Part shown: positions 36,999 through 47,295 of the stretch, in pieces | How positions within the stretch are numbered: position 1 is the first letter of the stretch | How the letters are laid out: every line of letters begins with the position of its first letter | NCBI GenBank assembly: GCA_037576195.1 | Contig: CM075101.1 | Span: 49,600,001-49,664,000, forward strand | Length of the DNA: 64,000 bases | Origin: Phytoseiulus persimilis | Taxonomy: Eukaryota; Arthropoda; Arachnida; Mesostigmata; Phytoseiidae | Direction of reading: 5' to 3' | Notes under the pieces: generated by a model | Told to the model about the DNA's origin: nothing | Databases searched by the model: none | Seen by the model: only the letters and a program-made list of their open reading frames with translations | Translations under genes and position numbers: made by a program

Positions 36999-39839
36999 AT
37001 GTGGGGCTTGCCGCTGAGTCCCCTGATCTCACCTATCCAGAAGATGGTTCTCTACGAAAGTAAGGACAAGCTATATCTCATCGGATCGAACAATGCTCAG
37101 AGCTCTTTCCGAATACTACACTTCGATCGCTCTGACCACGAGCTGCTCATTCTGGATGACAAGGTATAGAGTCCACTTCCGGTTTTCGCGTCTCGACCTA
37201 GCTACATGTACAGGGTCAACCGGAGTGCTCGTCAACGTGGGCCCATATCGCAACGTTCCAATCGATTCGATTTCTGCCAGATTCGGTACACGGCGGAGCA
37301 CGTGCAGAAGTTCCTCAAGAAGATAAATCCGGAGGGAAACTGTCAAAAGATATCCGGCTACGGAATAGTCGGTCTTGTGCGTTTTCTCGAAGGGTGAGCC
37401 ACATTGGAGGCCGACCTGAGCTGTCTTCCATCAAGGAATTACAATTCAATACTTGTTCCGAGTTGTGCTTGAGGAGTCGAAGTCTGATAGCTGATGCCTT
37501 CCAGGTATTATATGATCCTGATCACCCGACGAAAGCAGGTGGCAGCGATCGGTCAGCACGCGATCTACAAGATCGAAGAAACTGTGATGAAGTATATACC
37601 TTCAAAAGCGACAACTCATCCCGATGAAGCACGCTACATTAAGATGTTCTCGAACGTTGACCTGCGTTCGAACTTCTACTTCAGCTACAGTTACGACCTC
37701 ACCCATACTCTTCAATTTCATCTGACTCATCTACATCCCGAGGTGGAGAATACTCCGGTGTGGGACGTGTTCGCCTCGAAAGATGAACAACGTCCCGATT
37801 TTGAGCTTCCAAGGCCGCGTTTCGCGGAGAAAACCGACCGAACAGCCAGCATCGAAAAACCCGATTTCGGCAGCGTTCTAGCGGGTAGAGTGAAACCGGA
37901 CGAGAAATTTGTCTGGAACTCCTATCTCTTAGAGGATCTCAAACAATCCGTCGACTCCGACTGGCTGTTGCACATTACTCATGGATTCGTCGGACAGGCC
38001 AACATCTCGTTCTACGGCCGGCCTCTGTACCTGACGCTGATCGCGCGTCGCTCGCGTGAGTACGCAGGACCGCGCTACCAGAAGCGCGGGGCGAATTTCG
38101 AGGGCTACGTGGCTAACGAAGTAGAAAGCGAACAAATACTCCACGACAGCTCCATATCGTCGTTCGAGCACGGCCGGTTTTCGAGCTACGTTCAAATGCG
38201 GGGTTCGGTTCCAGCTCATTGGTCTCAAGAAGTGGTCAAATACGTCCCCAAACCTCAGATTAACATCGACATTTTCGACCCATACTACACCGTGGCCGGT
38301 ATGCACTTCAACCAGGTACTCCGAAGGTACGGCGCTCCTGTGATGATCCTCAACTTGGTCAAAGTGAAAGAGAAGAAGAAACACGAGTGTTTCCTGAGAG
38401 AAGAAATCCAACTCTCGACGAATTACCTCAATCAGTTCCTACCGGACGACTACAAGCTGGAACACATACCTTTCGACATGGCTCGGCAAAACAAAAAGAG
38501 AGATGGCAACGTGATGTCGAAACTAGCGGAAATCAGTAAATACACCATCAAGAAGAACGGAATCTTCCTCACGGCCAAGTGTAATCCGAGGAAGGATCTG
38601 AAAGACATCGGTGGTTTGACTGCTAAGGACGGCAGACGACTCCAGACAGGCGTGACTCGAGTGAACTGCGTCGATTGTCTGGACCGAACGAATACCGCAC
38701 AATTCGCACTCGGTCGATGTGCGCTCGGGTACCAGCTTTACGCTCTCGGGGTGGTATCCGAACCCAAGGTAGATTTTGACACAGATTGTGCTCAGAAACT
38801 CGAAGAGCTCTACGAGAATCACGGTGACATAATTGCCCTCCAGTACGGGGGTTCACAGCTGGTACATCGGGTCAAAACTTATCGGAAAATAGCACCGATT
38901 CGATCACAGTCCAGAGACATATACATGACGCTGTCCAGGTATTACAACAACAATTTCTCTGATCGAGAGAAGCAGGATGCAATGGATGTTTTCCTTGGGG
39001 TCTACCGCTGCGAGGACGGGGCGAAAAATCTCTGGGATCTAGGCACAGATTACTACTTGCACAACTCGGTGCCCGCCGGGAAACTACCCTGCCATAGGAC
39101 GCCGTACTCAATGTGGTGTGACGAAGAGGTTCTGTTGAGTCTCCCGCTGCCCCTGGAAACAACGCACAAGCACCGGGAAATAGCGAATATGTGTCAACTA
39201 CCGGCGCACGACGAGCGAGTGGATGTGTTCCAGGATCAGTACCGGCCCCATGATTTATTGACACTTGAAGAGCTCCATTGTCACAGTCTCAGCATCGAGG
39301 GAAACAAGGACCCGAATCCATTCGAGGTCAGGTTCCGCGGTCGTCAGCAGGACGAAACACCTCAGAATCCTTCGTTGGCTGGAGACAGCACTTCATCGAC
39401 TTTGAAGAACGAAAAAGAAGATGATGATGAGCGAGATGACGAGGAAGACACCGACAACGACGACTACGAAAACTTCATCAGTCAGAAAGTTTTACCCTCG
39501 GAACCGCCTACTGAATTGCCTCCGCCGAAGAAGTCGTTCGCTTTCCAAGAAGCTTTCCGCACCATGAAGGAGACCTATGGTATAGAACTCTCAGACCCTT
39601 CATCGCAGAGCTCTCTGGTTTACGCGAGATACGCAAACATGGACAGTTTTAATGAGAACTTCTCTAGTTGTTTCTCCGAATCGAACAACAGCAGTTTTAA
39701 GATCGATGAGCCGCGGGTCAGTGGCGAGAGTCTCGCGGTCTATGCCCATCATCTGCGGAATCCGTCGAAGCTTTTACTCACGGACGAGAAGAAGCTCGAT
39801 TTTTACAGCAGGCATGTGAGCCTCCGGCGATTCTACTGA
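36999..39839 (+). CDS. FIG4: FIG4, SAC-domain phosphoinositide 5-phosphatase
   Basis: Exons 36999-37163, 37281-37393 and 37505-39839 join in frame to 870 aa (human FIG4 has 907). FIG4 removes the 5-phosphate of PI(3,5)P2 on endolysosomal membranes and works in a complex with the PIKfyve kinase and VAC14. The N-terminus carries the family signature IQKMVLYESKDKLYLIGSNN. The SAC core follows, and the catalytic CX5R motif is intact (CVDCLDR, Cys481-Arg487) with the typical NTAQFALGRCALGYQL after it. Exon 3 holds nearly the whole protein without introns. A strongly acidic stretch (EKEDDDERDDEEDTDNDD) lies near residues 729-750. The start was chosen because it aligns with known FIG4 N-termini; a possible acceptor at 36974 suggests an upstream untranslated exon. 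The gene converges with the mitochondrial IF3 gene; a retrotransposon starts about 140 bp past the stop. Confidence 0.97.
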
Positions 39840-40832
39840 GGTTTGCGGTCACTGCAGACACAACCTCGAACTAATCTTTGAGCTTCTGAAGATGTGCTCT
39901 CGGAACCTGTTTATCTAGAAGCTCCAAGTGAATATATTTATACCTGAAGACACGCCACTGGAAGCACGGTTCCAAATTTTGTATGGTATGGTATTTATTG
40001 ATCCAGATATGGTGTAGTGTGTTTATGTTACATCTATCACCATTCTTCCTTTCATGTCAGGAGCTTTGCAGCAGATCATAGGTCTCCTTCTCCCAGTTTT
40101 CTAGGATTTGTTTTGTTCTTATCACGATTGAGGGGTCTCTCATTTCCTCCTGGAGGCCCAGTCTGAGGAGGAAATCCTCATCCGTGTAGTAGGCGTCGTT
40201 GCAGTCATGGATCACGTGTTTCACGGTTTCTTCATACATACTGCACCGATGGCAGATGCGTTTGTTTTCATTCTCATTGCCATTGTTGATATTGATATTG
40301 CTATTGGGTGGGTTCTGCTTCCCCTGTCGTGGTCTCGGCAGTTTACCGGCTCTTGCCAGGGCCAGGAGAGCGTCGCCTCTTCGGTTTCCGTAGAGGTAGG
40401 ATTTCATACCGGGGTCCGTTTTGCCTCGCCGGTAGAACTCCAGACTTGGTTTCAGCGACATATCTCGCTTCCAGTTTATCTCCTGTGTTTCTCTAATTCT
40501 CTTTCTTATCTGTGAATTAAAGACGTTCATGCATGGTTCTTCCCTTTCCGCAGTTATACCTCTCTCTCAGAAGTTCAGTTCTGTTCCATGTTTTAGCATA
40601 GATACCCTCAATGGACATCATGTTCAGGACGGCTTTCGGCCACCTTCCTTGATCCATGACCTCCATTCTTTTCATGAATCTGATTTTGCTCTGTGCTTCC
40701 CTCGCTTCAAACGAGGACCAGCCGAGTTTTCCAGTTATAAATCCATTTGCGACTCCGGTGGTGGGGATGCCTAGGGCCCATCTGCCCGCTTCTCGTTGCC
40801 TCTTTTCTAGCGCTTCGAGGAGCTCCCCTGTG

Positions 40833-40840
40833 ATCACCTG
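40833..40840. repeat. 8-bp target-site duplication, left copy
   Basis: ATCACCTG; pairs with ATCACCAG at 41683-41690 (7 of 8 identical) around the 842-bp hAT element. Confidence 0.75.
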
Positions 40841-41682
40841 TGGGGGTCGCAAAAAACCGCCAAGCGGAACCGCCGTTGTGGCCCGGAGCCGCGATTACCC
40901 GCGGTTTCTGGCGGGTTCCCGCGGGTAGCCACTGCGAGCCCGCGGTTACCTCCGGTTCCTAGGGACTACCCGCGGGTAGCCGCTGCGAGCCCGCAGTCCC
41001 TGGCGTTTACCCGCGGGTACCCATCAGTCCGGAGGCTACCCGATGGCCTACGAACTCATCTCTGGCGCCATCATCCATGAAGCGATCACAAAACCCTTTA
41101 CTTAATCGCCTAAATGAGCCTCATGAATACGCTCGTGCCTATGGAGAAGCACGGAAAGACGTACTTGATTTTTCTTCCGGAACTTGCGCGTTGTATGATT
41201 GACAGACCGAAAATTTATGGGATCAGCGCGCACAATTTATTATTTCCGAGTCGCTCGAGTCGTGGAATTGAATCGAGTCGAACGAAGTTCTGATCCAACA
41301 CAATTTTGCCTCGAGTTCTTAGTGGCCTTGCTAGATTGCTTTGTAGTCGAAGGCTTCCCGAACGATGAAGATTTCGTCTAAAGTCGACTGCCTCAGTCGT
41401 GTGCGGTTTTTGCCGATGACAAAATTCAACAGGCTGAACGCTCCACATCTTGTGCAAGCTGCTAGAGACTGAGCTGCTGGACAAGGGGCCATTGGTCTAT
41501 AATACTGAGAACAAGCCGTCAGTTGCCAGGCTCCCCAACAGACGGGAACCTGAAAACCGCGGTCTGCGGTCGCGGCTGCCCGCTCGGAACCGCGGGTGGA
41601 CCGCGGGTACCCGCCAGGACCAGCGAGAACCCGCGGGCCCGAGAACTCGCGGTTCCGCTTGGCGGTTGTTTTGCGATCCCTA
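40841..41682 (-). mobile_element. hAT transposon (842 bp), internally deleted, inside copy B
   Basis: The ends are inverted repeats: TGGGGGTCGCAAAA-AACCGCC on the left and the complement of TAGGGATCGCAAAACAACCGCC on the right, with similarity continuing through AAGCGGAACCGC. The flanks show an 8-bp duplication with one mismatch. Removing the element plus one duplication rejoins the two retrotransposon halves in the same frame, confirming the insertion site. Within about 200 bp of the left end and 150 bp of the right end, the motif CCGCGGGT or its complement is repeated many times. Such subterminal repeats are expected as transposase binding sites. At about 41337-41460 on the minus strand a peptide, CGAFSLLNFVIGKNRTRLRQ followed by STLDEIF, resembles the C-terminal dimerisation region of hAT transposases; the rest of the transposase is gone. 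Confidence 0.85.
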
Positions 41683-41690
41683 ATCACCAG
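41683..41690. repeat. 8-bp target-site duplication, right copy
   Basis: ATCACCAG, matching ATCACCTG at 40833-40840 with one difference. Confidence 0.75.
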
Positions 41691-41937
41691 GACCGAGTTC
41701 GCGTCGGTCAGTTGCGGAACTGCGGTCGCTTTCCATTGTGCTCTGGAGACTTCAAATCTATTGAAGCCCCATGTAGAAGTCGCATGCATTCGGTTCAATG
41801 CATGTGGTGCCTGTCTCTCCCAAATGGATTCCTGCTTTGCCAGGTAGTTTTTCGAGTTAGACAAGTGGATTCCCAAATATTTGTATTTACTCGACAATCA
41901 TTTATGGGTTTACACTACATCAAATAGGCTTGTGTTT

Positions 41938-43212
41938 TCAAGTTGCCTCCGGTGTATTCTTCTTCGTGGGCCGCAAGATGCATTTTAATATCCCTTGGCC
42001 CGGTTTTGATTCGATGGCATCGTGAGGAGTATCCCCTAGCTCACTTCTGAATCGCTTGAGGGTGTTCACCTGAGAATGGAATATTTTACACCCGCCATAA
42101 CGTGTATTCTATCATATCATCGGTTTTCACCCCGCTCTGGGACCAATGTTATCAGAGATCTGTCGCTTATCCTGTGAGTGAGCCACAGTCATACCACTAA
42201 CAACGTCAGAAGTAGCGCGGGCATGTATACCGCTCGATCATTGAATCGTGTCGATCGTAGGGCTATCTCATATCAGACGTAGCGTAGATCGCTCCATTCC
42301 TTACCAGCTGCTCCTTGTTCGACGTCATATTCCCCGTAACCGCGACACGAACCTCGAGGTTTTGCGAAATCCATTTCGCAGCCTGTTTCGCTTTTATTCC
42401 GAGATCATGCTCGCCGATCTTCACCCCAAAGGTGATCGCTTTAGACTTGAAAAATATAGATTCCAACTTTCATCTCGAGAACGCTCATTACGACATCAAG
42501 TTCCTCAGAAACGAGGGTAAGATGAGGGACTTGATCGAAGGGTATAGCATTCCCATATTCCACCTCGATATGTTTTCTCTCCCGACGATAAGTTGAATCG
42601 AAAACTGCCAAGAGTACCTCAGAACGCGTCCTTGAAGCGTCGTTCTTGACGAGCTCCTTGACGGGGACTATCTTGTACCACTCTTTCTTCCCGGGTGGAC
42701 TCGTTATTTTCTTGAGACTGTCGAATGATTCGGTTCAGATTAATCGTCGAATGAGAAAGAAACTTGAGTCCACTGGCGAGGCTCGGGAGGAAAATGTCAT
42801 GGTCCAGAGAAGAGAAGCAGTTACCTCATTTTCCGTTTTTTCGCTAGTTCTTGAGCGACCTTCAGTGATCTTGATCCAATGACTCTCCCATCCTCGTTGT
42901 GTAGGAGTACGATCGTGTCGACTTCCTTTGACGCCTGAGCATCTTCTTCCTTCGATGCCTGAGTGTCTCCTTCCCTCGGTGCCTAAAAGTCTCCGCTGGT
43001 TTCATCTTCATGCCAGAAAACGGTCAGGAAGTTTGCCAAAATGGCAAGTTATCACGGAGATCAGGGATCCTTCTTCCCGATAAGCCGATCGTCCTCACCT
43101 TGGTTCCGCTGCAAAGAGGCCGAAAAGTTCTCAACTCATCGAACGCCGTCGCTTGCGCAGAGCGCCCACCTTTGCCCGCCAAGAAAACCGCTCTCGACAG
43201 TCGTAGCAACAT
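41938..43212 (-). CDS. MTIF3: mitochondrial translation initiation factor IF-3
   Basis: Five minus-strand exons join in frame to 214 aa: 43099-43212, 42825-42982, 42618-42717, 42305-42445 and 41938-42069. The factor binds the small mitochondrial ribosomal subunit and keeps it free for initiator tRNA and mRNA. Exon 1 is a typical mitochondrial presequence (MLLRLSRAVFLAGKGGRSAQ). Exon 2 begins the N-domain (VDTIVLLHNEDGRVIGSRSL, KVAQELAKKRKM); exon 3 continues with KKEWYKIVP. Exons 4-5 give the C-domain (ITFGVKIGEHDLGIKAKQAA, KWISQNLEVRVAVTGN) and the GILKCILRP end. Most splice sites are good (AAG|GTGAGG, CTG|GTAAGG); the exon 3 donor, GAG|GTACTC, is the weakest. No AATAAA is present before the retrotransposon that begins within about 30 bp of the stop. 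Opposite-strand frames here are shadows. Confidence 0.93.
42922..42993 (-). repeat. three 24-bp tandem units across an IF-3 splice acceptor
   Basis: Units at 42922-42945, 42946-42969 and 42970-42993 share the plus-strand pattern CTTCCYTYGRYGCCTRARNR. Two units encode a D-T/A-Q-A-S-K-E repeat in the linker between the presequence and the N-domain. The third unit contains the TTTTAG acceptor of exon 2. Confidence 0.8.
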
Positions 43213-46200
43213 GATAGTCCCGATATCGGAGAACGATCGACCTCCTCCGATTCCGAGGAATTCAAGCGCGAACGCTCGCGAGAGATCTTTCCGCCGTGTT
43301 GCTTCAGAGCCGGAATATTCCCGCCTGGAACCATGGGAAAGTCATCACACCGGGAGCATGAACAGGTGAAGGAGAATCATTGAGTTGAAGATTTCAATAG
43401 AAATTCCATGGAGAAGTTATGAGAAGAGAAGGAGCGTGAGAGTTATCTTCGAAGACAAACTCTACCGATCGGCACTGATGTTCAGAGGGTTATCGCGTGT
43501 TTACCTGGATCAGCTGACTGTAACTTTGAATTTCGCGCGCCTCGTTCCGTCTAGCAGTGGCAAGTATCGGACACCGATACTTGCCAGGTTCCCGCCCTCC
43601 TGACATTTTGAACCTTAGATTCGCCCCGCAGTATGGGGTCACGATCGCTACCGATGATATAATGTAGGTTTGGTGAGCGATCTTTGAGTTTTGCTCCACA
43701 AAACACTCGATCGTATGTGGAATACCCTGGAGTGGTCTCGCCACATCTCCACGCCATTGAGCTCCTCGCCTGAGAGTTCGTGTTCGAAGTGTTGGGCAAG
43801 AACCCTTCTGTGGAAGATCGCTTCCGATCTTTTCGACTCGATGGAAGTGAATCCCAACAGAGTCCGGAATTCAAACTATGTTGGCAGAACATGGGGTGAA
43901 AAATTGTGGGTTCATTTGAATATGATCATTTCCCGACCGCGACATCCAGCTCGAATTTCCCGAATTCCAGATGCCACCCATCAATCAATGATAACAGAGT
44001 GTAAGGAAGAACAGCGGAATGAAGCGAACATCTGCAGAAGAGCGGGCCTACATGAAGACTCAACGAGAGGAAATGTAGAGCACACGGAACGGAGTCTAGA
44101 AAGATGGGAGAAAGCAACGAAAGAACACCTGGACGAACGACCCAACAATCCTAGCCAGCAGAGTGTAGTCGCCCTTGCGTCTGGAGTTTCTGACGTAAAA
44201 CGAGATGTGTATGGACAAGAAATGCCCAATAAACCAGTCAATCAGACAATCATAAAAGGTCCAACTTCTCTAATCAATCGACCTGGTCTTGATATCTCAA
44301 CAACCCCTGTTCAACTCGAGACTTCAATTTATAGAGATTCACCTACGGACTCTGTTCCGATCCTTACGTTGAGAACCGTGAATCGACAGGATTCTAATTG
44401 AACGAGGTAACCACACGAAATCTATTGATCTGAAAAGGATTGGAACAGCCAATCGGTGAACGAAAATACGGGCGTCACGTCCCGCATCAGCTCATTTTCA
44501 ATCAGCGGCATTGACACATCGCTGGATTGAATGTTTGAGCGGCACAGCGTCATCGGAGATTCCACGCTTCCAATGGATCGGGAGTTGCGATAAACTCATC
44601 CGATCAGGCTGCACGTCAAGCTGCACCAGCCGGACTCCGCTAGCGAGATCCCAGGATAGTTGAGCCCATCGTATATACAGCAGGGCCAGGGCTCCTCCTC
44701 ACAATTTTAGTCGGAAGTATGGTAGAATGATACAGTATAGGCAAAGGAGAGATGATTCCCTCGACCGGTGTTCTGGTTCAGAATGATCTCCACGTAATAG
44801 TGTAGCACCGGAGTGCTGCTGTGCACAACCCCGTTCCTTGTGAGACAGTGAAGGAGTGAGACGCAGCGTCACCCAGTGGCGTGAGTTTTCCGGCCGTGCT
44901 CACACCCACTGGATTCGCAAAAACATCGGATTTCGTGATCCTCACAAAGTTGGAGTTCTGACGCATTTTGACCGACAGGATGTCTCTAACGTTGTTTCCA
45001 CTCTTGTCGATGTCCGTCATGTGTTCAATCGTCGATGACTCGAGTTCTCTTTGAATTCCGCAGAGTCCTACATCGAGACACCTGTAACGCGTGGAGGCTC
45101 TGCGAGTCTGCGTATCTCTCCGCGAGAGATCTGAGAAGTTACTTCCTGTTCCGCTACGAGGCTGCGGCGCTTCAGCGAAGTTCATTTATCGATAGAAATT
45201 CCCGTTCTTAGGATAGGGGAACGTCTCCAACCCGTGAGGGGTGACAAGGAGAGGAGTACTCGGCACGTGTCATACAGAGCGGCGCGGGACTCATCTTAAT
45301 AACTGACGAGAGGCTTGACGGCGAAGGACAGAAACCTCAGTCGGTTGGCCGCTGTGACGACAATAGGCAGCGGCGACGACAGCAGCGACAATGTCGATTT
45401 CGATTCCAGAGCTGATTTGTTGCGAGAGATAAGCCGGAGAGAAAAGTCCGACTCCAGCGGCGGGCGGCCACGACTGGCGAGAACTCTTTTTAATGAAGAC
45501 CGCTTCGTCTGCGGACGGGAAGCGGCTGACGGCGGTGGGGAAAATGATTCTTTCCTCAATTCAACTGATTTACTTTCCCGAGTTCTGTTCGGTGGAGTTC
45601 TGCCGCCGGCGTTGCCATCACACAATGCTTGGAGATTGGGCGTGAGGGAGGATCAAGTTCTGCTCCGAGCTCTGACCAAACAACATCGCCCCCGGAATCT
45701 CGTGAGAGTCCCACCAGTTGCGAACCACGCGCCACGTGGTCGATCAGCCAGAGTACTACGTGAGATGTTCGGTGCAGCCGTATCAGATTCCTGTGTCGGT
45801 GTGTTAGCAAAGTTCGGCTGCGTATTTCCGCCTCGAGGAACCTGAAACGCTCTCGACATTTCGCTACACTCTCTTGCGGCATCCACCAACTTCCTCGCTT
45901 ACTGATCGGGAACCGGCCGCCGTCGCTTCGTCCGCTATTTATGAAGTTTTGTTCAGGCACTACCACAATCCTCGTATCATTCAAGCTGGACACCCAGGTT
46001 CTTGGATCGGCTCCGAGAATCAAGAAATGAAACAGATCATTCTGAGGATAGAACTGTTCAGCTGAACTTTTCAGCATCTATTCCTCAGAATGGACCTCCA
46101 AAACTCGGAATCTCAAACACGAGCCTGGAGTCGGTCTCCAATTCTCGCTCGGGTGGATCGATTTCGTTTTGCTCACATTACCTCTTCGTTTTCCCTCTTC

Positions 46201-47210
46201 TCATCCTCCGGTTTCACACAGGTTGTGTCACTTCGAAGACAGGAGCTCCCATCCCCGTATAAAGCTCATTCACCGAAAAAAGTCGTGCAGGAGACCGGCC
46301 GGAACTCGATTTGAGCCTCCGATTTCCGGCGAGCTCGGCCGGTCCCACAGAGAGAATGCGCTCGACTCCATCGAGGAGCATGAGGCTCAGTTCTGCATAC
46401 TGTCTCCGATCCTTTCCATCTAAAGAGTTCTTCCGTCGTGAAGAGACAAGCGAACGCGAGCATATGTACTCGCAAAAAGGTCGAAAAAGGGACAATTCTC
46501 TGGGAATACCCTCGGGAGCCCGGTGAACGGTAGCCAAATCCAACTCATGAAAGCTGAAGACGATGGTGAGACAGGGAATGACGCAGTAGCTCTCAACTCT
46601 TGGCGACACCACGCGATACTGAGCCAGTCTTGCATAATCGGCGTACAGGCCGTGGTCTCCCAGAATTTGTGAAAAATTCCACCGGTGTGTTTTATGGCAG
46701 CCGCAAAAGACAAAAGAACGCGAGAGGACAATGTTTTTATAGTTGACTGTGACCCCGGCTGACTCTTATTAGGAGCTTAAAGAGTGAAACGAGCCGTCCC
46801 AGATACCTCAGGCAAAGCGCTCCTACTTTCGACCAAACGTGGCCCCTTCATCGCGCTTCCGATGAAATGATCCTTTCACCAGCTGCTCCCACGGCTTATT
46901 AACCTTGTCCCACCTCATCGAGGCTGCGAAAGCGCCAAACTTAGGAAGAGGGAATCTATCCGGCTTCTGCAGCACCCGCGTCACATGCGAGGAGCACCGC
47001 GAAGCTTCATATGATCGTAAAATGAGGATTTCTGTTTACGATGGGATTGTCTCTCTGATCAGCGCCGTTTCTCATGAGATATCAGATCCATCCATATCAA
47101 CCCCACCTCGACTACGGAACGAGAAAGTAAACGTGAGCGCGAACTAGGTCTCGAGGTCGCCGCGCAACCTGATCAATGTTGATGATTGAAGCCTCGACGC
47201 CCTCGCGCTG
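43213..47210. other. intergenic, no supported gene
   Basis: The largest frame is 43691-44401 on the plus strand (236 codons, hydrophilic, no domain I recognise). It lies upstream of and divergent to the IF-3 gene; it could be a fast-evolving gene or chance. Frames at 45315-45845 (plus) and 45556-46077 (minus) shadow each other. The IF-3 promoter must lie just above 43212. Confidence 0.35.
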
Positions 47211-47295
47211 TTATGGTTATGGTTATTTATTGATCCTCCAATGTGATATCTACATTTCGTTTTATATACATATCACATGGGACCCAGTCCCTGAA
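47211..47295 (-). mobile_element. non-LTR retrotransposon solo 3' tail, copy C
   Basis: On the plus strand the sequence runs TTATGGTTATGGTTATTTATTGATCC, split here as TTATGG units followed by TTATTTATTGATCC. This is the reverse complement of a GGATCAATAAATAA end plus an ATAACC tandem tail. It closely resembles the 3' end of copy B (GGATCAATAAATACC plus ATACC units). Only the extreme 3' end is recognisable, so the right boundary is approximate. Confidence 0.6.

Larger units (their letters stand above)
39981..41930 (-). mobile_element. non-LTR retrotransposon 3' fragment, copy B, with hAT insertion
   Basis: Read on the minus strand, this is the end of a non-LTR ORF2. It begins near 41900 with KYKYLGIHLSNSKNY (the end of the reverse transcriptase region). 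It passes QLTDANSVLVI, is interrupted by an hAT element at 40841-41682, and resumes at ITGELLEALEKRQREAGRW. It runs through GDALLALARAGKL and the zinc knuckle CHRCSMYEETVKHVIHDC (C-x2-C-x8-H-x4-C) to its stop at 40057. The 3' UTR ends with AATAAA (39994-39999 on the plus strand) and a short ATACC tandem tail. The 5' part of the element is missing. Both ORF halves lack internal stops, so the copy is not very old. It lies in the short gap between the converging FIG4 and IF3 genes. Confidence 0.85.

Noticed and set aside
43010-43369. Plus-strand 119-codon proline-rich ORF ending at a possible donor
   Set aside because: It is antisense to exon 1 and the first intron of the mitochondrial IF-3 gene, which is supported by homology and a complete exon chain.
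43691-44401. 236-codon plus-strand ORF beside IF-3
   Set aside because: Hydrophilic, no recognisable domain, start in poor context; kept only as a remark in the intergenic entry.
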